Below, in pieces: positions 34,201-44,900 of a stretch of DNA of 64,000 nt (positions within the stretch are counted from its first letter, which is position 1; every line of letters begins with the position of its first letter). The stretch spans positions 19,828,001-19,892,000 of the forward strand of contig NC_092470.1 in NCBI RefSeq assembly GCF_047495875.1, given 5' to 3'. The stretch is from Pithys albifrons albifrons. Taxonomy: Eukaryota > Chordata > Aves > Passeriformes > Thamnophilidae. Under the pieces are notes generated by a model that worked only from the letters and a program-made list of their open reading frames with translations, was not told the DNA's origin and did no database searches. The position numbers and the translations under genes were made by a program.

Positions 34201-37200
34201 AAAAGAGAAGAGATCTTTTAATGAGTTCTGGGGGGAAACAGCTTTTTAATAGACTTAGTGCACCTGTATCTGCAGGGCAAGAACAGCAAAGTCAAACTGC
34301 TGCCACTCAGCTTCTCACACAACCACTGACTCACCCTGAACATTTCTGTGTTCACACCAGCTCTTGCCAATAGTACAAATGAAAGGAGAGTCCCTGCTTT
34401 CTGCAGGACACCAGAGTCATGCTTGAGAACCATTTGAGAATGAATTTTAAGTGCCAGATTTGTGTCTAATGTTTTTCTCCTTCTCACCCTTTTCCTTCCT
34501 TAGGTCCTACAGCTGATAAAACCTGTTTTGTAAGCCTGGAAGAGCTCAAAATGGAACATAAAAGAAGGCATCATTCATCTGTTGTAGGTTTTTACACTCT
34601 TGTCTTCAGTTTAAGTTTAAAACTCTGTTTTGGGGTTTATAATGCTGGTTTGGGGAAGCTTTAGAGATTCTGTGTAAGAACTCACCTTCTTATGATCTTA
34701 CAGTACATCAGTGTCTTGAGGGAATGTTTAGAATGCATTTTTCTGATATTAACCCTTTTTTGTGTGTTTGTGAAACATTTTTGAAGTGCTTTTGCTGCAT
34801 AAAAACCAATCACTGTTGTGGTGGGTTTGTTGTTTTTATTCTTTCCATCTGTTCATTGCAGGTGACAACAAAAGGATTTGCTCAGTACGAGCTGATCCAA
34901 GTTGCTGCAATAGAGGACACCATTACAGAATCTGGAAGCAATATATATGTTGATATTACATGGAATATTGTTGATAAGATTCTGGAGACTCCCCCACTGA
35001 TTTCAGCTGCCACACTGGTAAGTCCAGAGGGGAAAAACAAACCCAAGCTCTTGGCACAACTTACATCATGAGCAGTGTAAAGGATAACAAATATAACCAA
35101 CAAAACCTGTTCATAGTTTAAAGTATGAGTTTTGCTAACATGCATTTCAGCAATGACAGTTTTAGGACACTTGATTTCTGGAGTTTGGAACTGACATGAA
35201 CTTCTGGCACTTGCAGAATATTGCCCTGGAGTGTGGGGACCTCAGGAGTCCTGTGTACCAGGTGTATCGGGAGCTGCAGCTTCTGCTGGTAAGTACAGGG
35301 CAGAAATTCCCATTTCTGGTTTCCACAGAAAGTGATTTCATGGGTTACAAACTTACTTTGTTTAAAAATTCATCAGGTGTTTCAAAGATAACTCTAAGCT
35401 TTTATTTTACATTAAACTTTGAGTTGAGTTTTAGCTTTGAATACAAAGAGGACAACTCATCCAGGAAATTCTGTAATTTTCTAAATCCTGGTTATCCATG
35501 CAGGGATTTGTGATTCTTGGCAAAGTTCCCTTTGTTCTGAAGTACAACTTGTGCAGAACTTCCAGCAAGAACTGATGTGTGGTTTTGATGTTCCTGCTGC
35601 CTTTAGGCTTTGGCTGAGGGTTTGAAGACTGGTGTGACCGAGTGGCCCGAGCCACTGGAGTCTGAATCAGCTGTTGAACTGGTCCAGGAATTCCTCACTG
35701 GTAATGGCTGCTTGTTCCATGTTCTTGTATGAAAGTAATGACAATAAAAATAGCTAAAAGTAAGTCTTTTCAGACATATCCTTACCCAGTAAAACCACTT
35801 TAAAATGGACATTTTTCCTCTGTTTGTCGGTGTGTTTGTGAGTTAAGCTGTGCCTGGGGATTAATGGGATTGGTTTGATCATCTTTCTTTTTCATAGTGC
35901 TGAAATTCATCTTTTTTTTCCTCTGCCAGATTTAAAGAAGAAGCTGGATGGAGATGGTATGTCTGGGAACAAGAATGAAACAGAGGTGCGTGCCATTTCC
36001 TAGCAGTTGCTTTCTCATCTCACTTCCCTTGTAACTGCAGCTATTTCAGATTTTCACTGTGTCTTGTGTGATATTTATATATGTAAAGAGATGTAAAGAA
36101 TTGGTGGATCTTTTGCTTTCTGTTTCTGCTGTGTTGTTGGTTAAAAATATGTTAATTTCTGTATCAACTAAACCAGAAATATTCTGTATCAGGATAACAG
36201 GGGATTAGTTCTCTGTTCTGAGAATTTCTATGTATGGATTTTGGCTTCCAGGAGCACTGCTGGGTATCCAGACAACCCTTGGCTGGGATCTCAGGTCTCA
36301 CTTTGCTCCCTGACCCAAGGCTGGTTATCCAGTGTGATAATTCTGGAAAGAATCAGACTCATTTTTAAATAAAAAATAGGCTTCCAAATTCCTATGCAGT
36401 GGTAGTTGCCCTGGAAAAGGGGAAATATTAGTGATGGATCCAGCTTTGATCTCTGGAGAAGTTCAGGTGTGTAAGGATTTGAATCTCAAGCACCTTTTTT
36501 AACTGAAGACCAACAAACTCTTCCAGACCATCAAGTGTGACACAGCTGCAGTGGACAGTTACATAAAATCCATCTTCAGTGAGCGAGGAGACCTGGATTT
36601 TGCTGAACAATTATGGTGCAAAATGAGAAGTAAGTGTATTGAGGGGGTTTGCCCCACCTGTCTTCCTTTCATTCTCCTCTCCTCTGCTGTACCATATTGC
36701 TTTGGCAGGGAAACAGGTTTTAAGGACTGATCAGCTCTTCAGAAAACTGGTATGAACAGTCTCTTTTATCAAAGAGCTCATTTCAGGTGTGTAAGATGAT
36801 ACACTTTCTTACAACATGCAAAGCAAGACCAGCATCCTTCCTGCAGGAGCCCCTGGATTTCATTTCATAGAATCCTAGAATGGATTGGGTTGGAAAAGAC
36901 CTCCAAGATCAGCAAGTCCAACCCTTGATCCAACCCCACTGTGATCACCAGCCCAGGGCACAGAGTGGGCTGGTGATCACAGTAGGGTTGGATCAAGACA
37001 TGGTGGATTCTCACTCAGTGCCACATCCACAGAATCATGGAATGGATTGGGTTGGAAAAGCCCTCTGAGATCATCAAGTCCAACCCTTGGTCCAACTCCA
37101 GTCCCTTTACCAGATCATGGCACTCAGTGCCATGGCCAAGCTCACCTTAAAAACCTCCAGGGATGGGGAATCATTTGACTGTAAAAGGTACTGAGCAACT

Positions 37201-40200
37201 GGTAGTCCCCATCTGCATTAAAACTGAAAACTGTATAACATTTTATTCTTTCTAGATCTGAAGGACAATTTTCAGTGTATATAGAGAGAATGGTGCTAAA
37301 ATCTGTCTACAAAATCTGCTACTTTATGCCCTGAGTCATCCAAGTTCAGTGGTCTCTGATCATTGTTTCTTTAGAGTAACCCTTTTTAAAGTCATCATGT
37401 GGCAAAGTTACCAGTGCAGAGCACTCTGTCATTTATTGCAGCTCTCATTCTTTAATTGAGGTTTGGTTCTTGTGTGTTGGCCCATTGCTTCTGACTTAAC
37501 AGCCAGAGAAAACACCTGGACTGGTCAATAAAATACTGTGTGTTTGTCTTTGAAGGTGTCAGTTCCTATCAGGAGTTGATAGACTGTTTCACACTGGTGA
37601 TAAAATCCCTGGAACGTGGGGAGATACAGCCCTGGGTATGTATTTGTATTTCAGAGCAAACCTTTACACTACAATATAGTTCTTGTCACTTCACTGCCCT
37701 CCCTTGTGGTGCATTGTTTTTAAAGTGCTCTCACGTCTCACAGTGTGTCTCTGTTTCCATGGAGTTGTACTTCTAAACAAGGTGATGTTTTCACACACAG
37801 TTCCATCATAGGAATCCTTTTTCCATGTTCAGATCCATCAGGGGAGCAGCAGCTTCCTACGGACATTGATCCAACAGTCCTACCATGGCCGGATGGAGGG
37901 GGTTGCCCTCAGTGGCATCACCCCCATTCGAATGCTCTTTGAGATTGGGCTGGACAAGATGAAGAAGGATTATGTCAGCTTTTTCATAGGTAGGTCTGGT
38001 ACCTGTTCACATGGTCAGACATTCAAGAGGAAAGGTATTCCATGCAGGAAATACTGAACTTCTTGGTAACCTCCATCTCTCTTCTGTTCCCATCTGCTCA
38101 GGTGCAGTTTCCAGCTCCTTCATAATTGAACTTTTCAGTTGTACAGGGTTTCAAAATTTAAAAAACTAATTTGTTTCAAAGGAGCTGTAGCTTTGTGTTT
38201 TACCATTGTTGTTACCTCCTTCCTTTCTGTTTTGTTCTGTCATCCTGGTTTCATTCTGTTTGCTTTGCTTTTTTATTTTCACCCCTTGTAAACCTCTATG
38301 TCCCAAGGAGGGATTGTGTGGAATGTGTGGTGGGTTTCCTCACTGTGCAGCCTTGGTGGCACACAAATCCTGCCTCTACCATGGCCACTTGGCAGGGCTT
38401 TTTTATTTCTTTTGAATAAACAGTCATGCCAATAAATAACATTACATTCTTAGTGACTTTGTACTTTTCTTTGGTAGAGTTCCCTGTTTGATTCCCTGAA
38501 TCTTGCTTATATTTTATCTGATACGATGTGTTACATTTTAATTACTTTTTGTCTCTTGTTCATTTTACAGGCCAGGAACTTGCAACATTAACCTACCTGG
38601 TGAGATGCTTTAGTTTTATTTTTAAACTCTAAAAGCAGTATAAAGTAGGGCATGCTCAGCTAATGCAAGTCAGGTCATGCTTATCTGCTGAGAACTGAGC
38701 TGCAGATCATGAGAGTGGAACAACAAACTGCAGGAATGTCATTGTTTCCTAATTCCTGTATAATTAGCTCAGTGTCTCATCCAGGTCACTGTCAGGCAGG
38801 ACAGGGAATCTTTGGTCACACTTTGCTGGAACTTTGTTCTGAGTCTGCTGGGCCTCTTTAAACTTTGGCTCCTCAAAAAACCATGAAGATTCTTTTAGTG
38901 CACTGAGCATATTTATGTGTGTGGAAAGGGAGTGCTGAGGTGAGAGCAGAAGCTCTTTGCTGTTCCAGGATTACTTCATTTCCACCTCAGTGGATCTACA
39001 AGAACAAGTTCATCGTGTTCAGAAGCTTCACCACATGCTGGAAATAATGGTCAACTGCAGAGTCTTACTCCAGTTTAGACATGAGAACCTCTTCCCTTTG
39101 ACACAGTAACTATTTCATTTTTACTTCTTTCTCCTCAAATAACAATAAGAAATAGAGATTCTTTGGCAGTTGTAAAGAAACACTCAGGTAAAGCAGCTCT
39201 CCTTTATGCTGATGATTGTGAGATTGCAGAAGGAGCAGTTGGATTTGCTGCTAAATGTTGCTTTGTGACTCAAATTAAAAACTGAAGGAGATAATAAGAT
39301 GTGAGAGCAGTTAATTGTGCACCAGGTTTCTGCAGTGTTGCACAAGCATTTCTCCTAAGAAAGTAACTGGATGATATAGTTGGACTCAATGATCCTTGTG
39401 GGTCCCTTCCAACTCAGAGTAGTCTGTGATTCTGTGATATCTCTTGCAGGGTTTGCATGAAGTACTACAAGGAGAACCCTCTGAATGAGAAGCACGTGTT
39501 CCAGCTGCCCATCAGACCAGCTGTTGTGAAGAAGTTCTATCAAAAGTAAGAGAAACTTCAGCATTTGCAGCATTAAAATCCAGCTGAGTCTGAATTTTGA
39601 TTTTTTTTTATTCTCTCAGTGAACACCCTGAAATGTGGAAGGTGGAGATAAGTAGTGGGCACGGAGCAAAGGAGGTGAAAACCATGTGGCAAGTTAGTAC
39701 TAATCCTCCAGTTGAACATATGGCATCAAACCATTCAGGTAAGGACTGTTGGTGGTGAGAGGAAATGATGGAGGCACACACCTCAAACAAATCCAGTTCT
39801 ATACTGAGTTCAGTGGGTCTGAACTCTTTGACTCTTCTATTGACTTTTCCTCAAAGCAAAATGATGTTCTGCCTTTGAATAGAAGAGTGAGGTGGTATTT
39901 AGAGAATTGAGTATTTCCAGAAAGTGGTGACTTTTTGCCTTCTCACCTTGTCTATGTTTTTAGAGTTGAAATGACAAGACAGTTCCAAATGTGAGCTGGT
40001 TAAATGTTATCCACAGAATCTTGCAATTTATTTCTAAAATCTTTGCCTGTATGTCAGACTGGTTTTGAGGAGAAATTCCCCTGTTAGGAATGCTGGTCTC
40101 TAGTCAGGGAAGGAAGCAGGTGCTGAGGGGAGAAGACATTCCTTACTGGAGTGAAATGCAGAACAAGTGAAAAAGAAATAATGTGCTTTTTTGGAGTGAG

Positions 40201-40464
40201 GTTTGATAGAATGTGGTGATTTAGTAAAACTTTCCTGCTGTTACTCATTTTTGTCATGAAGTGCTTCAGTAAAACTGAAGTTTTGGAAACAGTTCTTGAA
40301 GCTGCTCCATGAACTAATCCCTCCATTGCCAAGGACAGTGGCTCATCCCAAGCTTTTCCCTTGTCCTCCCAGGGCTCTTTTCCGACTCCACAGTTAATGG
40401 GAGCAGTGAGGAAAGACTCTATTTTGTCACAATGACCACCTGCAGCCCAGTGCATTTCACATGA
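31143..40464 (+). CDS. ZWILCH: ZWILCH, kinetochore RZZ complex subunit
   Basis: With ROD and ZW10, Zwilch forms the RZZ complex that recruits dynein and MAD1/MAD2 to unattached kinetochores. Eighteen coding exons join to 597 aa (human 591) with every phase consistent. Conserved blocks: [117 protein letters not shown], and [15 protein letters not shown]. The 19-codon N terminus (MAAAERRRR...) does not resemble the human one, but exon size and phase fit. The start lies in the CpG island head-to-head with RPL4. Exon 1's splice donor is tandemly repeated (see findings). Confidence 0.95.
31190..31545 (+). repeat. Tandem repeat built on the ZWILCH exon-1 donor
   Basis: CTGCGGCGGTGGGCAG recurs with donors at 31202, 31262, 31322 and 31404. 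The first three are exactly 60 bp apart. Later units are shorter variants with CAGTGCCGGGGCTGAG. Confidence 0.92.
31545..31905 (+). repeat. About 32-bp GC-rich tandem repeat, ZWILCH intron 1
   Basis: Unit GTTCCCGTGCGGGTCGGGGC plus CATTCCCGGCCCT, repeated about 11 times with variation. Confidence 0.88.
32035..32086 (+). CDS. ZWILCH: ZWILCH exon 2
   Basis: 52 nt: one completing base, then [17 protein letters not shown], matching human NEEKKGIRKDPFLYE. Acceptor ttccttcag. Confidence 0.9.
32754..32849 (+). CDS. ZWILCH: ZWILCH exon 3
   Basis: 32 codons, [20 protein letters not shown] to YILQKA. Acceptor tttcccag, donor gtaagt. Confidence 0.9.
32964..33082 (+). CDS. ZWILCH: ZWILCH exon 4
   Basis: 119 nt, [20 protein letters not shown] to LSVARA plus two bases; an acidic, poorly conserved linker. 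Confidence 0.88.
33743..33939 (+). CDS. ZWILCH: ZWILCH exon 5
   Basis: 197 nt, [20 protein letters not shown] to NIYMVSCH. Strongly conserved. Confidence 0.95.
33961..34094 (+). mobile_element. tRNA-headed SINE (TguSINE1-like)
   Basis: CAGTTGGGTAAAACTTGGCT head (5' truncated), GGTTCAATCCC, CR1-type tail. In ZWILCH intron 5, sense to the gene. Confidence 0.8.
34504..34583 (+). CDS. ZWILCH: ZWILCH exon 6
   Basis: 80 nt, [20 protein letters not shown] to RRHHSSV. Confidence 0.92.
34862..35017 (+). CDS. ZWILCH: ZWILCH exon 7
   Basis: 52 codons, [20 protein letters not shown] to LISAATL. Confidence 0.94.
35217..35288 (+). CDS. ZWILCH: ZWILCH exon 8
   Basis: 24 codons, [20 protein letters not shown] then QLLL. 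Confidence 0.93.
35607..35700 (+). CDS. ZWILCH: ZWILCH exon 9
   Basis: 94 nt, [20 protein letters not shown] to QEFLT plus one base. Confidence 0.94.
35930..35985 (+). CDS. ZWILCH: ZWILCH exon 10
   Basis: 56 nt, [19 protein letters not shown]. Acceptor ctctgccag, donor gtgcgt. Confidence 0.9.
36527..36629 (+). CDS. ZWILCH: ZWILCH exon 11
   Basis: 103 nt, [20 protein letters not shown] to LWCKMR plus one base. Acceptor ctcttccag. Confidence 0.93.
36866..37172 (-). mobile_element. CR1-like element with shortened palindrome
   Basis: Same family as 221-735. The inner part of the palindrome is reduced on the right arm. In ZWILCH intron 11, antisense. Confidence 0.75.
37556..37635 (+). CDS. ZWILCH: ZWILCH exon 12
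   Basis: 80 nt, [20 protein letters not shown] to IQPW. Confidence 0.93.
37833..37989 (+). CDS. ZWILCH: ZWILCH exon 13
   Basis: 157 nt, [20 protein letters not shown] to YVSFFI plus one base. Confidence 0.94.
38571..38599 (+). CDS. ZWILCH: ZWILCH exon 14 (micro-exon)
   Basis: 29 nt, [10 protein letters not shown]. Acceptor cattttacag, donor gtgaga. Confidence 0.92.
38969..39105 (+). CDS. ZWILCH: ZWILCH exon 15
   Basis: 137 nt, [20 protein letters not shown] to LFPLT plus two bases. Donor gtaact. Confidence 0.93.
39369..39440 (+). mobile_element. SINE/CR1 3' tail fragment at ZWILCH exon 16
   Basis: GTTGGACTCAATGATCCTTG, GGGTCCCTTCCAACTCAGAG, TCTGTGATTCTGTGAT: the tail of the TguSINE1-like family, ending 10 bp before the exon. 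Confidence 0.78.
39450..39545 (+). CDS. ZWILCH: ZWILCH exon 16
   Basis: 96 nt, (Q)[19 protein letters not shown] to KKFYQ. The acceptor ctcttgcag lies 10 bp after a SINE tail. Confidence 0.93.
39620..39738 (+). CDS. ZWILCH: ZWILCH exon 17
   Basis: 119 nt, [20 protein letters not shown] to MASNHS plus one base. Confidence 0.92.
40373..40464 (+). CDS. ZWILCH: ZWILCH exon 18 and stop
   Basis: [20 protein letters not shown] to SPVHFT and TGA, parallel to human [20 protein letters not shown]. Confidence 0.93.
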
Positions 40465-40706
40465 GCTCATGTTCCTCTGCAGGCAGGACTGGAAAGGTAA
40501 AGTTCAGTGTCTTCTGTGTCCCAACAGGATGTTTACAAACACTGATTCTTTCAAGTTCATCTTTGGCTTTAATGTGCTTAAGTGGGACCTACACAATTCA
40601 TCTGCAGGCACCTGTTTGGTTTGTAAATATTGTTCATGTAACACTGTACAGTAGAAATACTTTGCAAATACAGTAGATTTTTTTGTTCATGTATTTACAA
40701 GCATTC

Positions 40707-40712
40707 AATAAA
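40707..40712 (+). terminator. ZWILCH: ZWILCH polyadenylation signal AATAAA
   Basis: Hexamer about 240 bp past the stop in an AT-rich tail. Confidence 0.8.
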
Positions 40713-40734
40713 GTTGTGCACTTTGGGGTTTCAT

Positions 40735-41800
40735 ACTTTATTTTTGTGCATTAAGGGTTCAGTCAGACTGTTGTGAGTTCTCTAAACCAACAAACTCAGT
40801 AATATTGTCGTGTTTTCCTGGTGCCAAGTGATGCTTCCTCATCCAATAGACTTGGAATGTTGTTATCCAGGGTCCTGGAATCCTCTGACAATCTGGTTTT
40901 CTATCCCCCTGCATTTATATTTTGGAGTATTCTTGGATACACTTCTCTCTCCTCTTCAAATCATTTTATTCCTTCAATGTGAAGTGAGTTATTTTAACAG
41001 TGTTGTCTTGTATGTTTGGCATAATTTTTGCAAAGAAAATCAGTATAATTGGCTGGGCTTAATCCTTTCAGTATGTGGGGTTGGCAGTTGCAGGTGTTGT
41101 GTTGATTAATGTATGTGTAATATTTGCAGTCTGATTTTAAACAGTTCCATAGTTTAGTATGTGCTGACTAAATAACTTGAAACACAAACATTTTGCATAA
41201 AGAAGTTTAGCTATTGATAAGTAAGAATAAGGAAAACCCCAACATTCATGTCTTTTAAAACTACATTTCTATAATTTCTGGTTTCTCCTCACTAAATCTT
41301 ATTTCTTACCCCTTTCCTAATATTACATCTTAATAACTATCAGTTTAATAATTTGAAGAAAAGATATAATTTTCTATTTTAAAATTACATGCCTGCCTCT
41401 CTTCAAAGAGCAATTATGTGGTAATTAAAAGTGTATTGATGAACAGACTCCAATCAGGATTTGCAAGCAGCTTTTTAATCACTTGAAATTTGTACTGTCA
41501 AGATTTGAACCACTTTAATCTCAACTATATTTCTGGTGAATAAATCACAGTTTTAAAAAGAATAACAAATAAAATCTGCTACTTGAAATCAGTAGGAGGT
41601 GATGTAGAAAGAGAATGTACTTTGGGAGTTGATTTTAAAAAGTGATGTTTTGGGAATGGACCAGAAAAGGCTCTAACAGCTTGGATGGATAAATAATGTT
41701 TCTTTACAGGGGTATAAAAAGAGGCATCTGTGGTAAATCTCAACCACTCCAAACAGCTGCATCTTATTCCTTTTGCAGAAAGGTGTGTGGGAATGTGCAA
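40735..41800. other. ZWILCH-LCTL convergent interval / LCTL 3' UTR
   Basis: AT-rich, no exon recognised. It contains the LCTL 3' UTR on the reverse strand. I could not choose a poly(A) site; ATTAAA on that strand near 41474-41479 is a weak candidate. Confidence 0.5.
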
Positions 41801-41802
41801 TT

Positions 41803-41918
41803 TCAGGTGTGATGTCGAAGGTAGAATATTAGCAGGACAATACAGATGAGGATGCAGAGTGTGAAAACTGTAGGAAGAACAATCTCTGTCACCATTTCCA
41901 TGTGAGTGATCAGGGAAT
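41803..41918 (-). CDS. LCTL: LCTL exon 13, transmembrane helix and stop
   Basis: 116 nt, [20 protein letters not shown] to FYLRHHT and TGA. Confidence 0.93.
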
Positions 41919-44900
41919 CTAAAATTTGAGAAATGAGTAATATGTAAGCAGTTGAATCCTCTGGGGTGCACTGATTGCTCACTGAGAGTTAACACAGATT
42001 AAAGAGTCTTTGAACATAAAACTGTTGACATTGGCACAAACAACAAAGAAAACAAATTTCCTAACTCTACAAAGCTGGAGCAAATCCATGACAATTTTCC
42101 CTCCTTTTTTTCTTTCTAAGGTAATTTTCTAAGGACATCCAGTGCTCATGATGTTTGCTGTGAATTACTCTCAGTGTATTATCAGTATTTTACTGTGCCT
42201 TTGATCTTTATTGCCCCCACCCCAAGGGGAAAGGGGAGAAAAGGAACTTGTCAAAGAGAAATCCCTGGGAAGCACTTGGGCCTTTTTAAGATTGTTCTGT
42301 AGCTGTTTGAAAAATTAAATAGGTTTGATGTTGTAGAACTTCATTCCCCAGGTAATCCTGGATGAGTTCAGTGAACCCAGTTAATTCCTGCAGAACATGG
42401 ACCTTGGGAGTTGAGGCTGAGCAGGGTAATCCTGGGAGGAGTGGCATTTCCTGCCATGTGCACTTAGCTAATCCTCCTCAGAAGACTCCACAACTCTTCT
42501 TTGATCATTTTTAAAAGAAATCCACTAGTTCAGGAATTATGGAAGGGCCTGGATTACTCCAGGAAGGTTTTGGGAATGCTGGATTAGCCTGTGCTGTGTG
42601 TTCTTGAGCTGCTGCTCCGAGTTGTGTTGGTTTTGTTACCAGGAGTAAAACTTGGCTCAACCTTAGGCCAGTCCTTAGCCCTTTTTTTTTATAGTTCCTC
42701 TTTCTGTAGAAGTCAAACATTTACAGACTTTCTGTCTGTGTGGTTGTCTTGGTTTGTGTTGGAGGAAGCATTTAGCACTTTTATTTTCAGGAGAACACTG
42801 TCATCCCTAACCTCAACTTGAAGTAGCATTTCTTCCAGTTTGTGTATTCCACAGTTAATCCATTCACTAATGGTGCTTTTAGTTGGAGACAGTAAATAAA
42901 CACATTTTTCTTTAGAGACTTGTGCTTTCAGGGAGAAAGCACCTTTTAGGACCTGCTAATAAGAGTGTTCACAGAGAGATTTAAAATCTGAAAGTTTCAG
43001 AATAGTCTCAGAAGACACTTTGTTACCTGCAGCGAGGTGCTGGTGTGTGGAAGAGCAGCTGTCCATGGCCTTCCGATGCCAGTTTTCCACCTGAAAGGTG
43101 ACAGAAGTTCTGTGAGCCTGCAAGGTCCTGCCTCTGCTCTGGCCCTCACCTCCTGTCCACTGTAAGAGACTTGAAACTGCTTCATTCTCTCAAAATCTCA
43201 ATGATTTTCTCAAGTTTCTTTATATCTCCGTGGGGTTTATTGCAATATATTTCTCCGAGTTAATTGTTTAATAGAATTTTTTAAATCACATTCTATGGAA
43301 AATAATATGTATAGTTTTCTGCTTAGAAATCTGACAGAGCACTGGAGAATTTTGGTTGCCTCAGTAAGTCCAATGAGAGTTTGTGGGATGCTTTGGAGAC
43401 AGTAATTGAGGCTGTTCCCACTTCCAGTGTCTGTTAAACACATCCCTACTTTACAGAACCAAAGTGACACTTCACCTACCATATTCATACAAGTTTCCTG
43501 AAATTCAATGAGATATTTGCCCATATATCAAACTAAAAACCGACAAAATTAGCAGTTCACATCACCTCTCTTGGGTTTGGGAATCCATTGGCACTGATAA
43601 TCTTTTTATAATAATCAACAGATGCCTTTGGGTACCGAGGTTTGTTCTTGTTCTTAAAGTCGACGTGGTACAGCCCAAATTTTTCAGAGAATCCTTTGTT
43701 CCATTCAAATTTATCCAGCAGTGACCAGGCAGTGTAACCTTTGACATTAACTCCATCATTCAGAGCTGCAAACACAAGACAAATAATCTGCTAATCGTGT
43801 TGCCTTGTGTTTGTTGTCCTTAAAAAAGGGTTCTCTGGGTGTTTGGGTTGTACAGAAAGAGATGGGGAGGAGGACAGAGAAACAGCAAAGCACAAAGTAA
43901 TTTAGAGTCTTTTAAAATGTTGTCTGTAGCTTAGAGGGACTAGAGCTCTACGAGCATGGTAGTTAAATGCAATTTCTCCTTTCTGAAAGTGGAAACTGCT
44001 GATGTATTGCAATATTAAATGTCATGTAGGGTATGGTATTTATAGTCAATATGTTTGCTTAGGTTGTCATTTGGGTGGCACTTTATTACTCTGCTTTGCT
44101 GCCTGCTTTGACCCGTTCATATCCATCTCTTTATGCTGCAAAAGACAAGTGGAACTAATCAGAAGGTGAAGACACTGCAGAAGCCAAACCCTGAGGAGCT
44201 GTTTGCAGGTACCTTTGAGTATTTCGTTGATGTATCCCCTCAGGTAGAGGATCCTGCCCTCGTCACACAGCCCCGTGCCCTGCGCTGGCTCCGACACGCC
44301 GTTCTCTGTCACGTAGATCAGGGGGTTCCCATACTGGGTCTGCAAGCACAGCTGCCTTCAGACTGCTTCAGAAAATACTCTGATTCTGACACAACATGAG
44401 ATCAGCAAAATGCCCAAAAAGCAATTTTCTAGGTTGACTTAGTTACCTTTAGTGAAAAAAAGTATAACTATGAATTTAATTTAAGTTTGGGTTTTATTTT
44501 AAGATGACTCAGTTCTTTAGTTTTCTGAACTAAAATTAAAGGGTTTTTTGACAAAAGAACTTCCAACTAATACAAGAGAAATATATAGGGTGGAACTGTT
44601 GAAAATCTAAAGGAGTGTAAGTGCAGCTCCTTTGTGTAACCAGGCATTTTGTTGGCTTCCTTTTTAATGAAAGATCTCCTCTACCCACCTTGATGAAGTT
44701 GAGCAATCTTCTGAATCCCCAGGGCACAGAATAAAGCCACTTAGGACCTGGAGCTGGCCAGTTTGGGTCCACCAGTTCAGCCAAGTCCCGGTCCGTGTGG
44801 TAACCAGACACTTGGAGAAAGGGAAAGTTCTTCTGAAGAACATAACGAGTAGTAAAATGACCTATTCCCAGGAAATCCGAGGTGCCTTTAATATAGGTTT

